The position numbers and the translations under genes are program-made. The notes beneath the pieces were generated by a model. That model had not been told where the DNA came from, did no database searches, and was given only the letters and a program-made list of their open reading frames with translations. Below are positions 34,473 to 46,154 of a stretch of 64,000 bases of DNA, piece by piece (the first letter of the stretch is position 1; every line of letters begins with the position of its first letter). Origin of the DNA: Polydactylus sextarius (taxonomy: Eukaryota; Chordata; Actinopteri; Polynemidae); contig CM028923.1 of the NCBI GenBank assembly GCA_016801845.1, positions 15,376,679 through 15,440,678 on the forward strand, in the 5' to 3' direction.

Positions 34473-36398
34473 TGTTTCTCCATTCACTGCTCCGTCCTTT
34501 TAAAAAAAGAGCCTGCAGCAATAATGGAGGACAGATGCCTTGAGAGCAAAGACCTTCAGATAAGACACACCTCATTTCAGCAGAAGCAAGCTGCTCTTCC
34601 TCTTCTTATTCCAACAGTCTGTACCACCGTTTGTATGTTTTGGTCCATTAAGCAGAAATCACATATATTTTACATTACTGCCATTACACAGTCAGGGTTT
34701 ATAGTGATTTCTTACCTCCCAGGCAGCATCTATTTTTTTTGTTTCCAATTCACTTCATCACACCAAGACTATGAGAAGTGTTATGAGCTCACACGTAGTG
34801 TCACCTCATCAAGATATGTCACTATCATAACTCAGATCAAGTCTTAAAAAAAAAAACACATATTTTTTTATCACTTTCACTTTCTGGATGAAGTGCAAAT
34901 TGAATTTGTTTCATTGTCAGTTTCTCTCAGGTGGAAGCCTCAAGTTTTTAACAAGTTGAGATTTAGTAAATGTGACATTTCGACTGGCGGGTAGCTTTAG
35001 AAAGTGTTTGTACATTTATATAGATGAGTTAGAAAAACAAACAAACAGGAAAACGCGGTGGTGTGCGCTGTTATTGCTTCCACAAAAAAACAAAACAAAA
35101 CAAACAAAAAAAACAACAACAAAAAAAAACAGTGTTCAGGCGTTTTAAGAGATTGTTTGTTTCTTCACGTTTTCAGCCTCTGTTTGTTTGTGTGTGTCAT
35201 TATGTGTGTATGTGGCCAAAACCAAAGACAGGTCCAGATGTTTTGGAGCCTCCCTGCTGTGTAATCCAGCCTGGAATGTTCTGGAATTAGCCTGCTGCCA
35301 CGGGGCTGATAACACACTGAAACACTGTGCACTGAGGGTGTGTGTGTGCGCAAATATGTGTGTGTGTGTATTGAGTTTAATCTGTATTAGAGGTTATTTT
35401 AGGAACACTACCCTGCTGTGTGTGTGTGTGTGTGCGTGTGTGCGTGTGTGTGTTTGACTCCATCTCTTCCTGCAGGCATTTTTATGTTTTATTGATTGCC
35501 TTTTTTCTTCACATGCTGTGTTGTCAGTCAAATCTCTTCAAATACGGTACAAATGTTCAAATGACCTCAAGGATGAAGCACAGGAATGCGAGGATATTAT
35601 ATAATACTGTACAATAATTAAGACAGTTGTGCAGTAGCATGAAGTGGTGGTAAATCATATCCAAAAAGGTCAAAAGTCAACATCAGCATGACATCATAAT
35701 GTTCTGCAGAAACACAAAGACCATAAATCAACACAATAACTCAGGAGCAGAAGCATGGATTTTTCTGCATCTGAAAATGTTTAAAATGTTTAAACTTCTT
35801 CTTTTTTTTTTTTTACAAAAAAAAAAAAAAACAGAAACAAAAACATTTACAGGACAGTAAGGCTCATTAGTTTCTTCAAAGCCATGAATCTTTCGAGGTA
35901 GGAGCCTTCCAGAAGTGCTTTGACGTGGTATTTTCCAATTACCCATGATGTTTACAGTGCTGAGGGTAGCTCATTGGTGTGTGTGTGTGACCAGGATGTG
36001 TTGTGGCTGCTGCTCTAATATTGTCCTCTAGATCAACACCGGTCGCAATGAAAACCTTTAATACTATAAATCTCACACAAACACACACAGATCAGCGTGA
36101 TTGTGTTAAAACAGTGGTGGTGGTGCACTGACATGAGGCTGCTGCACTGTGATAATGTTAGTGAGGATCAAGCAGCTGGTGTGTAAGCGGGGATACAGAT
36201 GTCTCTCTGCAGGATTTAAACCTGTCTGTGCGTCTCTCTCTGTCTCTGTCTGTCTGTGACGTGGAGCCAAAGTGTGTTGGTTCCTGCCACAGCCACAATT
36301 ACGCGTGCAGTCAGGTGGAGAACGGCTTTTAGTGCTCACATCCAGCCTTTTGATCCTGGTTTCACTCAGCTGCACGCAGCTATTTCCTGTGAGATGAG

Positions 36399-36427
<29 letters not shown>
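36399..36427. repeat. (AC)14 microsatellite
   Basis: AC tract in intron 4. Confidence 0.93.
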
Positions 36428-36431
<4 letters not shown>

Positions 36432-36563
36432 AGAGTAGTCCAAAGTACTGGAATTCTTTTTTTTTTTTTAAAGACACACTGCACATCCTGTCCTGTTTCT
36501 AATTTCTGCAAAGCTTTTGCGGTATTTAAAAAAACGGTCAGTGCCATCCATGTGATAACTTGC

Positions 36564-36567
<4 letters not shown>

Positions 36568-36613
<46 letters not shown>
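36568..36613. repeat. (AT)23 microsatellite
   Basis: 46 bp of alternating AT followed by ACATACATATACACA; self-complementary and able to form a cruciform. Confidence 0.95.
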
Positions 36614-36617
<4 letters not shown>

Positions 36618-36893
36618 CATATACACAAAAAGATGCACAAAATGTGCATCTTGAGGATGTGACAATTTTGACAAGAACCAAATACCGATGGGTAACACTG
36701 TAGGTGTGTGGGATCTTATTGGATTTTATTGGGTCTGAAGTGACCCAAATTGTCCAAGGAAGGAAAAAGCAGTGAACTGTTGCCGGGACATGGACTCACT
36801 GGTGCATGTAGAGAGTGAAGTAAGGGAAGTATTGTAAGATATGGTAAGAAAAATTGACTGTCAGTTCTGTTTATGAATTTATATCAGCATTAT

Positions 36894-37079
36894 TTAACCC
36901 TTAGAACTCAGAGCACTTTTTTAAATGTTTTTTCTTCATTACAGTGAATTTACAGATGCTTCGGGAATGTACAGTTTTGAGTGTCATATCCTTTTTTTTG
37001 TCCCATAGAAAGAAAATCAGTCGATGCCCAATGCTGCATCAGCGGCACAGATATGTGCACCTCGAGTGTTAAGGGTTAA
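36894..37079. mobile_element. piggyBac-like MITE with TTAA target-site duplications
   Basis: A 178 bp element (36898-37075) is flanked on both sides by TTAA (36894-36897 and 37076-37079). Its ends begin CCCTTAGAACTC and, read in reverse, CCCTTAACACTC. TTAA duplication together with CCC-starting terminal inverted repeats is the signature of piggyBac transposons. The interior (including GCGGCACAGATATGTGCACC) has no coding capacity, so this is a non-autonomous copy. Confidence 0.65.
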
Positions 37080-38094
37080 TAGTCTTAAACATACATGTAT
37101 TAACATAATGTAATCAAGAACCCAGCGATTAAAAAGCCAACAATGACATTAGAAGTGAAAGGATAAAAGCAAATCATATACTTTTACATGGGGACGTTGA
37201 ACTAAAATCACAAGGGTTGAGCTCCCAGCAGCAGCTGCGGTGAATGTTGATGCGTCTGAGAAAATGAACAGTAACCTCCAGAGACTGATGAAGAAATGCT
37301 GAGAGAGAGATTTCACAGAGTTGCTGGTGGAAGAAAGATCGGTCCAGAACTGACATCAGGACTTCAGCTAATGAAATCTTTAATTTTCATTTAGAATTTT
37401 TTTTTTTTTTTTGAAGTGCAGATGAATAGTAGTTGTAGTGTTCAGGTGCGGTTTCCAATTTATTACAGGAAAATGGATCAGAGGAAAGCTGTGTCCAAAA
37501 TCAATGAAGAGGTGTAGAGGGATCTGAGAGACTCAAAGAATGAGAACTTTGTTCAAGAAACATTAGAAATATGGAAAAAAAGAAAGGTATAATTAGTTCA
37601 AAAGTGAGCAATTGCTCCATGCGCAAATGAAATGTGGTATATCGACATTAAATATTAAGAGGGGTAGATGTGTGGGTGGATGAAGATCAGAACTGAGGAG
37701 CTTTAATGATTATTTTAGCATTTTCTGAATATAAACCACTTATTAAAGACAGAAACCTCTTAGTTACCCAGCGTATATTGTTCACGTCTGAATTAATTCA
37801 GGTTTATGTGTAAACTGACACGAACTGTTGCATATAGTTTAGGTTATATCTGTTTACATTATTGCATTATTCATATATGTTGTGTATATGCTCTGAATTT
37901 GTAATTATCTGAATGACATTATGAGTTTCCCTGAGGGTCAAATTTGCATGAGGTAAATATATCGTGCTCGTTAGATGCTGGCCTGGCGGACGCTCAGTGG
38001 AACCTCTAAATATACACATATCAAGTGTGTGCAGAGTAAATTTTCGGCTCAGCTGTGTAAAGTGGCAGTCGCAGCCGCTCTCAGTCTCTGTGTT

Positions 38095-38240
38095 TGCTCG
38101 TGTGTTCACATGCAGACTAATTATTTGATTACAGCCAGATTAACCTCTTGAACCCTGCACACTCGCTCGCTGGCAGGTTCCTAATTACACGCTCTCGATG
38201 TGCAGCCAGACTCTGCTCAGAGAAACACAACAGTGGGGAA
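38095..38240. promoter_or_regulatory. Candidate regulatory patch with homeodomain-type cores
   Basis: A mixed-composition, non-repetitive stretch containing ACTAATTATTTGATTACAGC and TTCCTAATTACACGC, both with TAAT/ATTA cores. It contrasts with the AT-rich, run-rich DNA around it. Whether it is conserved cannot be judged from one sequence. Confidence 0.2.
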
Positions 38241-39589
38241 ATATGAATTTGAGTGGAGGTCTGGAATATTACAATCATGGCGTGTCCAGGTGTTAGAATG
38301 ACTCAGCAAGGAGATGGTTGTACTCTGTTTGTTTTGCATCTGTAAAAATTTGAATTTATTTCCTTTTGTCGCCTCATCACATAACAGCACTTGTCATAAT
38401 GTTGTCACATAGGTTCAGAAATGTGTGTTCAGGAGTGTGTGTTTTGACAACAGCTGAAATAATAAAACAGAATAAAACAGATTAGAATTGTTTTGATATT
38501 TGCTCTTTGGTGACATTTAAAATATCTCAGCAGAAGACAGCGTTCCGTCTGCCTTTATTATGTGTATAGTTGTAGAGTTTAGACATATAGATGTTATATA
38601 GAATCTATATCTACGATGTCTATACGTTCTTCAGATGGAAACGTGACACATTAGACATTTTTGTCACTCGTGTCAGTCTTACAGATATAGAGACAGCTAG
38701 AAATAAGTAGAGTTACAGCATGAAAATGTGTTTTTTTTTTTTTCTCATCCCTGCAGACATGAACTTTAACAAGTAGGAATACTGGGAGCCTTGTCAATTT
38801 GTTATTAAAATATGACATTTATCCAGTTCTTCACTGTGAGAGGGACTCAGTGAGCATATATACATCAATAAGCCACAGCATAAGAAGTAATTGCATCATA
38901 TTAAAGAGGTTCCTCTTGTACCACCAAAGCAGATCTGACCAATCAGGACATGTCCATTTAGCCATTGTCTCTCATTGACTCTTTGGGTCCTATATGTTGT
39001 TAATGGAGCCTTCCTGACTTGTTCCAGCTCATCTAGCTTAGTCCAAAATCAAATCTGGGTTGTTTAGAGACTCCGTCAACACTTTGGCCTCTTTGTCACA
39101 TTCCCTGAACAATGTCTTTATTCTATCCGTTTTAATTTTGTGGCTGCTCGGTTTATTGTACAATATTTTACCCTAATCCCACCTGAAACCTTGAGCATTC
39201 TCCCTCTTTCCTCCCTCTCTGAAGACTGAGTGAGTTGAACTGAGTGCACACACAATGATTCATGGTCATAACACTATTTATCTTCTTCAGCAGACAGACA
39301 GACAGTTTTTGGGCAATCAGCCTGCCAGAACAAAAATTCAGTGCAAATACTATTAAGTACAAGCAGCAGTGGTACTTAAAAGAATGTGTATGGAAGGTTA
39401 ATGGTTTTATAGGATTTGTCACAAGGAGACAAGGAGACATGTTGCCAGCATCACTGACTGCCTCAGCAGTCCCCATCTCCTGTTAGATAGAAGATTAAAT
39501 TGCCTCTGATGCTAATTTGATTTAAGTTTTAATTAAAACCCAACAGCTGCCAGTGGACCAACAGCTGGTGGTCAAGACGACTGCTGCTG

Positions 39590-39604
39590 CCACAAGAGGG
39601 CAGC
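39590..39604 (+). promoter_or_regulatory. CTCF-like site
   Basis: CCACAAGAGGGCAGC agrees with the CTCF core consensus at all but one position. A single site deep in an intron could be an insulator or loop anchor, but it is a motif match only. Confidence 0.35.
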
Positions 39605-40289
39605 TATTTAGATGATGGATGTAAACATCAGATCCATTTTGGGGCAAACGCTGAGATGTGACGAGAGACATGGCTTCCAATTTAGTTTTGCTCTTGTTAA
39701 TGTCTAGCTTTAGTCAAGCTAGAAAACAGAAACCTGATAGCAAAGGTATTGATAGCTCAGATAGCTGAATGTGTGTACCAAATACTCAAGGCTGCAGTTC
39801 TTACTGCAGAGACCAAGTTTGGTTCCAGTCCACATCCTTCAGTGTCTCCACTGTCAAATAAAAGCTAAAAGTAATCTTTAGAAAACCTAGACATAGTTTT
39901 ATGTTCACAGTCCACAGAGCTTTGTGAGCTGAGGCTCTGACGTCTTCCTCCACTGTTTGCTTTGGTTTAGTACAGTCCAGATATTTCTGTTTCCTGTCTC
40001 TGTGTGTGGTGTGTTTATAAATGGTTCAGTGAGAGTCAAGGTCTCTTCCCTCGGTGTGCCACATAAGAAAAAGGTTGTTATGTACTTGTGTTCCATGTAC
40101 ACGGGTTTTTCATTTATTGACTTTGCACACTTCATCCACATTCTGCAGAGACTTGGCCCTATGGCACAAAAAACTACACATCAATAAGTCAATCCTTTCA
40201 GCACACAGCTACCCTCTGAACCACTTCAAACAGTTACAGCTATGAAGTGCACTGCAAATTTGTCATAATTTGTTTCCATTATGGTATTT

Positions 40290-40475
40290 TTCTATGTGTT
40301 TTGAGGAATGGACAGCAGCTATTGGCCCTGTTGTTTCCCAGCAAGAAGATCCAGAGTTCAGACCTGAATGTTCTCCTGGGGTCTGTTTGGGTTTTCTCTC
40401 CAGTTTCCTCCCACAGTTCAAACACATGCAGGTTAATCTGTGAATCAATGGTGAATGCGAGAATGTGAGAGTATG

Positions 40476-40561
<86 letters not shown>

Positions 40562-40690
40562 TGGCCTTGTGATGGATTGGCAATCTGTCCACGATGTGCC
40601 CTGCCCTTACCCCTAGTCAACAAGGATCGGTACAGGTGGGACCTTTAATACGTGTAGTAGTGTAATAGAAAATGGATGGTGGTTGGATGC
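40290..40690 (+). mobile_element. Teleost interspersed repeat interrupted by an expanded TG/TA microsatellite
   Basis: The left part carries GGTTTTCTCTCCAGTTTCCT, CCCACAGTTCAAACACATGC and AGGTTAATCTGTGAATCAATG. The right part carries GGCCTTGTGATGGATTGGCA, ATCTGTCCACGATGTGCCC and TAGAAAATGGATGG. These are the landmarks, in order, of a very common fish repeat whose middle normally contains a short TG-rich segment. Here that segment has grown to (TG)22(TA)17 at 40479-40557. Confidence 0.65.
40479..40557. repeat. (TG)22(TA)17 compound microsatellite
   Basis: TG units 40479-40522 run directly into TA units 40523-40557 within the repeat at 40290-40690. Confidence 0.97.
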
Positions 40691-41339
40691 TATTGATTTG
40701 AACTAAAACCTGTTTTAGTAGATGAACTATATATGAACAATGGTAATTTATGGACAGAGAATTAGGAGCATACTTTCTCGCAAGTTCCTCTTTCACACGT
40801 GCAACATAAAGTGGGACAATCTCTCACTGACTAGAAATATTCCATTTGGTTTATGTGAGGGGTGGTGTTGGGTAGAAGGTGCAGAAGACTGTATCTGTTT
40901 AAACTGCACTTAAGATTTCTACATACATTACATATCTAATGAAATGAAAATGTCTCAGCAGGAGTAATAGATAATCAGTCCCAGCAGACTGCAGCGTTAG
41001 GCTGGTAGCTGTCAGCACTAATGTGAAGCAACATGACTCTGAGTCTTATGTTTGTTCAAAAAAAACAAAAACTGCAGAGACACAGAGCGACCGGTTTCAA
41101 ATCATGTCAGCTGACACAGATTTAAACATGAACTGTGGACCAGCTGCTGGTTTACAGACACTTACCAGTTCTTCATTTTCTTTGAAGTGGGACCAAAACT
41201 GCCTCGGGGAGTTCTATGTGACCTCTCCGGCTGTTTGGAGGTGTCGTAACAAGCTGTGCTGTCAGGCTGACTCGGTTAGCAAAAAAAAAAAAAAAATGAA
41301 ATTGTAATTGGCAGAGAAACACACAGACATACATGCAAA

Positions 41340-41340
<1 letters not shown>

Positions 41341-41363
<23 letters not shown>
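41341..41363. repeat. (CA)11 microsatellite
   Basis: CA tract in intron 4. Confidence 0.93.
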
Positions 41364-41370
<7 letters not shown>

Positions 41371-41539
41371 TCTCCAATTGTGGAAGGTTATTTATTATCT
41401 GTGGTAACTGTGATCTGACTCAGCGGGATCTAGTGTGTTCCCAGGATGTAGCAGGAAAATGTGATTATAATAGTGATAGATGATGAAGATGACAAGATGG
41501 TGACAAGGAAAATGCATCAAAGCTCAAAGTCTGTCTCTG

Positions 41540-41541
<2 letters not shown>

Positions 41542-41573
<32 letters not shown>
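41542..41573. repeat. (GT)16 microsatellite
   Basis: GT tract in intron 4, about 120 bp from a second one at 41690. Confidence 0.95.
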
Positions 41574-41574
<1 letters not shown>

Positions 41575-41687
41575 AGGGGGATTGTTGTGGTGTTGCCTCT
41601 GAGTTCTCTGAATAGTCCTGTTTATTTAGAATGAAACCTTTGAAAACATGAAAGTCTCTGCAAAGTCCCAGTGAAGCACAGTAGTCA

Positions 41688-41689
<2 letters not shown>

Positions 41690-41727
<38 letters not shown>
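41690..41727. repeat. (GT)19 microsatellite
   Basis: Second GT tract of a close pair. Confidence 0.95.
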
Positions 41728-41728
<1 letters not shown>

Positions 41729-41838
41729 TGCCAGTTTAGTCAATTCAATGGGACATGTTTTTACTTGCACATAAGCAGCAACACTATGTAACGATTTCAA
41801 TAACTTTTAATATACACATGTATCTAAACCCATGGGAT

Positions 41839-41872
41839 GACACGATGAAACATGATGGTGTTTCATCGTGTC
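41839..41872. repeat. Hairpin with 14 bp perfect stem
   Basis: Arms 41839-41852 (GACACGATGAAACA) and 41859-41872 are exact reverse complements with a TGATGG loop. Confidence 0.75.
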
Positions 41873-42140
41873 CAATTTTCCATTCATTCATCATCATTTC
41901 AAAATTCTTCTTTATGGTGCAATCAAGGACGCTACTATCTCATCTACTCAAGTTTAACCAGAGACTGATGTGAATTGCTTTGATTTGCAGCGGGGTTGAT
42001 TTTGATAGTTGTTTCTTTAACTTCACTGGTCTTCACCAGCATCACAACCTTCAGAAAAAACAAGCAAATCCAGCAGCCAGTAACAGTGCACATGTCATTT
42101 ACAGCAAAGTCTTCTGATTCTGTTGTGATAACCCATTAAT

Positions 42141-42940
42141 GTAATAGAAGAATAGAATAGAACATATTTTATTTGTACCACAAGGGAAAATTTATCTGTT
42201 TGACAGCATAAAAACCATGTAAGGCTTGTGGGTGTGATGTTTGCAGCTGGGACATGACTGAGTTGTAGCGTGGGCCAACAGTGAGTTATCGTGATGACTT
42301 GCGAGAACTCCTCTGGATGTAGTACGGCCAGATGCTAACGGGAAACAGCTCAATGTTCTGTGAGCAGCGCCGCTCAGTAACACTGATGTGCCCGGTGTTA
42401 CATTGCCTCTCTCCTTAATAAACATCGTGATCCTCACATCCCTCCTCTTGTTGGTCTCAGTGAGACACATGATGCTGCTCTCCCGGTAGACACTCCCTCT
42501 GTAGGCTGGTCAGCGCCATCAGTTCTCGATCTTATGGGGACAGATCGTACATTCCCAATAGTTACAGACATAATGATGGTTTGTAGCATCTTTTTCTCCT
42601 CACGGCGCTTAACTCCTACTCTGCATCCACCGTATCTCCGCCGGGATCTGTAGTCTTTTGTTGGGTCGTATATTTGAGCAGCACAGTGTCATCAGCTGAT
42701 CACTGGTGTAACAATAGGCTAACGGCTCAACGGCTCTCTGGTTGTCAAACAAAAACAAAACAGGTGAAAAAAATGCGATGAAAGAAAAGAAAAGGAAAAA
42801 AAACATGAGAAAAAAGCCGACCCGATAAAAAAGGAAGAACATTTTAGTTAAAATGCTGAAAAGTTGAAGTAAAAGAGGAAAAAAGTGGGAAAAATGAGAC
42901 ACCGCTGCCTCTCACGTGGCGCCATGGCAACAACCTAAAG
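42141..42940 (-). mobile_element. LINE remnant, minus strand: endonuclease start joined to 3' tail
   Basis: On the minus strand, from about 42660 downward, the sequence reads (with frameshifts) as the start of a LINE apurinic-type endonuclease. TIGNVRSVP is followed by a CLTET block, then GHISVTERRCSQNIELFP and VSIWPYYIQR. This wording resembles endonuclease regions of Rex/CR1-type fish LINEs. Right after the equivalent of LQTxHPxAL the coding region stops and a 3' tail follows (42141-42187, minus strand TTTTCCCTTGTGGTACAAAT then AAA and TTCTA units). The reverse transcriptase is missing, so an internal deletion has fused the two ends. It is inactive. The upper boundary near 42940 is approximate. 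Confidence 0.6.
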
Positions 42941-43116
42941 TACAGTACAGTTAGTACATAATGCCCCGCCATGATGAAATATTACTTAAAATTATGATGT
43001 ATTTAGTTGCATTTCACATTAGTTTTTGCCTGATGGAAGGTCCTGTTTTTAAACCTCTTAAGCCAATGAAGGAAGAGATACCTCAGTATAAGCAACATAT
43101 AAAATCTTTTGATGGA

Positions 43117-43440
43117 TAGAGCCACTCAGTGGCTATTTTATTAGATACGACTGCTCTTTGCAAATGTAATATGGCAGACATGGTCAAGAGGTTCAGTCAT
43201 TGTTCATGTTAACATGTTTAATAGCCACTTCCAGCAGGATAATGCTCCATATTACAAAACCCACAACAACTCAAGCTGCTTGCACTAATATGAGTTCAGT
43301 GGACTCAAATAGCCTCCCTCCAGAAATCTGATCTCAGTCCAGCAGAGCACCCTCAGGATCTGGTGGCAGATTCACAGAATGATTGTGGAGCAGACTGTGT
43401 GACGCAATCGTGTCAACATGGAGCAGAAATTTAGTTTCAG
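43117..43440 (+). mobile_element. Internally deleted Tc1/mariner element
   Basis: Starts with a terminal-type sequence CAGTGGCTATTTTATTAGAT at about 43127. It then jumps to CAGCAGGATAATGCTCCATA (decayed transposase QDNAPY..), TTCAGTGGACTCAAATAGCC, ATCTGATCTCAGTCCAGCAG (the SPDLNPIE-like region) and CGCAATCGTGTCAACATGGA. Several stops are present. The right end was not found. Confidence 0.6.
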
Positions 43441-44434
43441 GATTTTCTCTGTTGGATGCACCAACAACAGTTTTATCCAGGCAGTTTGTCTTGAGTTTTT
43501 GTTCATTTTTGTCCAATTATGACATCAAAATTACATTTCAATTCTAAATAGTGATTTCCTGTGTAAATAACAGGTGCTCATTGGGAATGTGTTGCTGAAT
43601 GAATGTTGAATTAGTGGAAATATAGCAAGGTCATACACTGCTTGTGTGCACTGATATTCTTTAGATTCACCAAAACAAGAGGTCAGCTACCCTGGACAGA
43701 CAGGGCACAGGGGACAAGCAAATATTTGACTCATTCAGAGGCTGATTAAGAATCAACACTGTGAACAAAGAGAGCAGTGAAGCACTAAGAAAAAAAAATT
43801 ATTGTGCATGCAGAAAAGGATGAACTGAAAACAAAGGAAAAACCTCATAAGATAACTTTTCTCTGTGGAATTTAATTGCTCACATAGTTTTAGCCAACCC
43901 AGTTATCTTGCATGGCTCACGCCATGTTCACAAGCTGCAGCTACCCCTTGTCCATCAACAGCATGAAGTCTGTTAGCACTCAGTGCCCTGCAGTCATGCT
44001 TGAAGGTAAAGCAACACTTTCACCGAGTCACAGTGCCCATGGTAAAACAACATGCCGGTGAACACATCATTACCCTGCAAATGGTGCGCTGAGTTAAAGC
44101 AGTGGTCAATAGTTTTGGAGCATGAGTAGTGAATAAAGAAGTAAACTGTAAACTGAAGAATCGTATAACAATCGTACAATCGTAACAACAGGTCTTTTTA
44201 GGGCCGGAAAAGTTGGTTTATTTACAGCTTCCCGTGGCAGTAGAAGTAAATGAAGCCTTGAAAGTCAACTGCTGACTGTACAAAGGCAATGTTCTAACAA
44301 ATTGTTCCTCCACCATCTGATGCATCATTAGGACAGTACAGTACTGCAGGAAGTCTTTCTCTGTATTCCATCTGGCTGGAGAGGAAAAGACAGAAACAGG
44401 GGGCCGACAGACTGGTCACAGCTTCATCTTAAAA

Positions 44435-44560
44435 TAAGATAATGAGCCAAAACATTAGAGGAATACAACCAGACCATGACCTCATATAATCAAAGACCTG
44501 AACCCCATGGAGCTGGTTTGGGATGAACTGAACAGAAGGTGAAAGAAAAGCCACCTGCAT
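44435..44560 (+). mobile_element. Tc1-like transposase fragment (pseudogene)
   Basis: Two conserved transposase blocks are readable: DNEPKH at 44438-44455, preceded by a stop where Gln is expected, and DLNPMELVWDELNRR at 44495-44539. The second block surrounds the catalytic glutamate of the DDE triad. A frameshift separates them and no terminal repeats are evident nearby. It differs in wording from the relics at 29935, 43117 and 48860, so it derives from another Tc1 subfamily. Confidence 0.65.
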
Positions 44561-45659
44561 AAATTCAATTATTTATGAGTTTTATGTTTTCATTTCAGAG
44601 GGCACTGGCACATGAGGCTATGTAAACCTAAGTAACTGGAAAATAGACCATTAGTTTAGCAGCTATTTTGCCACCTTGTTCTGATCTACAAAAGAGATCA
44701 TCAGGCAGCTTTCAAAAGACCTGTTTTTATATGATATGAACAAATGTCAACCATCTCACAGACTTTGACATTTTTCCAGCACTACAATTTGAGAAAGCCA
44801 GAGGATTAATCTGAAGCAAGCAGGTTGACATTTTGGGTTTTGACTAAACTATCTTATTTAAAAGAAATTTGACAAAGATCCCGGTCCCTAGGGGATGAGT
44901 TCTTAGTGTGTTTTAATCTTTTTTTACATTTATTTAATGGATCAGCACATAATTTGTCAAACGCCCAGGGTGTTCAGATGATCTGTCCTGGAAACTTAAC
45001 TGATCATCTCAGGCTGAGATTTTTTGATCCAATATTTTCAACAAGTTTTCAGTGTCTTGTCATCATCGGCATAGTTTTGCCATGAGCTTTCCAGTTTAAA
45101 TACAGACGTGAAATAAAAGGAAATTAAACAAATGAATCACCATATTTGAACAATGCTGTCCTTGTCTAATCCTCTTGGAGACTACTTGAAACTTTTTTAT
45201 TTGGCTCTGTGAAGACAGTTTGTCCTCTTGCTGTCCCCTCAGCTGCTTTGGAGCTGCAGCTGGATCTGAGCCCAGTGAGTCACTTCGGACTCAACAGACG
45301 AACCTTTCAATAGTGATTATGTGCAGCTCACATCTTGCTTTTGATGAGAATTCCCACTTTGTCTTGTACCATAATCCATCATCCCAGATTATACTACCAC
45401 ATACCATCTTGTGGACACTGTGTTCAATTACTCAAGTCCTGTTCACACAAGACACGTCTTTTGTCATCATCCAATGCTTTGATTGCAAATTTTTCCTATT
45501 GGCTATTGTGACTTCTCAAGTGTAGATTTTTATCCAGTTTTGTCCTTGGCAGTTGAGAGGCCACGTAGTATTTATATGTCTAATATACTGAATTCCCACA
45601 TCAGAGTCAGTTCACCACTCAGTCATGTTGTTAATGTTTCAGGAGGAGTTTTCTCCAGT

Positions 45660-46154
45660 GTTCGAATTACGTAGGAGCCAGTGGGAACTGAGCTCCCATA
45701 GCGTGAGCGATGGCTCTAATGAAAGCAGTGTGGGGTCCCTCAAATACACCATATTTAATCATAAATAAAACTCATTTCCGATCACCGTGCACCTATAACT
45801 TTGTGTTGGCACAACACTACACTAGGGTTCGTTCTGACTGTACATCAGTTCGAATTGAATTGCAGTCGTTAAGTTGAAATGAAATGCGAGCTATACAAAT
45901 GTAAAAACAATCATTTCAATAGGAAATTAAATTTCCAATAGGAAAAAATATACATGTGTATACAACATCTCTCTGTCTGCTGTTTATGTGTGTGTGCAAA
46001 ACCGCTCCTCCTCTTGAACCTGGTCCAGGACAGCGCGTATGCTTTTATTTTGGCTACTTGCGCATTTTTATTATTTATTTTTTTGAAATTTTATTTATTT
46101 AAATGTATTTATTTATTTTTTTTAGATAGAGACCCTCTTAGGGTCAAAATGATA
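45660..46154. other. AT-rich flank of the tandem duplication, possible old transposon
   Basis: Begins TTCGAATTACGTAGGAGCCA and ends in a T/A-rich (TTTATTTA)-like run plus AGGGTCAAAATGATA before the duplicated unit. The wording suggests a transposon fragment, but no termini or ORF support it. Confidence 0.2.

Noticed and set aside
34260..34847. 195-codon + strand ORF
   Set aside because: Long, but it crosses a (CTG)7 run and a G-run, has no recognisable domain, no promoter or coding-like composition, and lies within intron 4. Probably chance.
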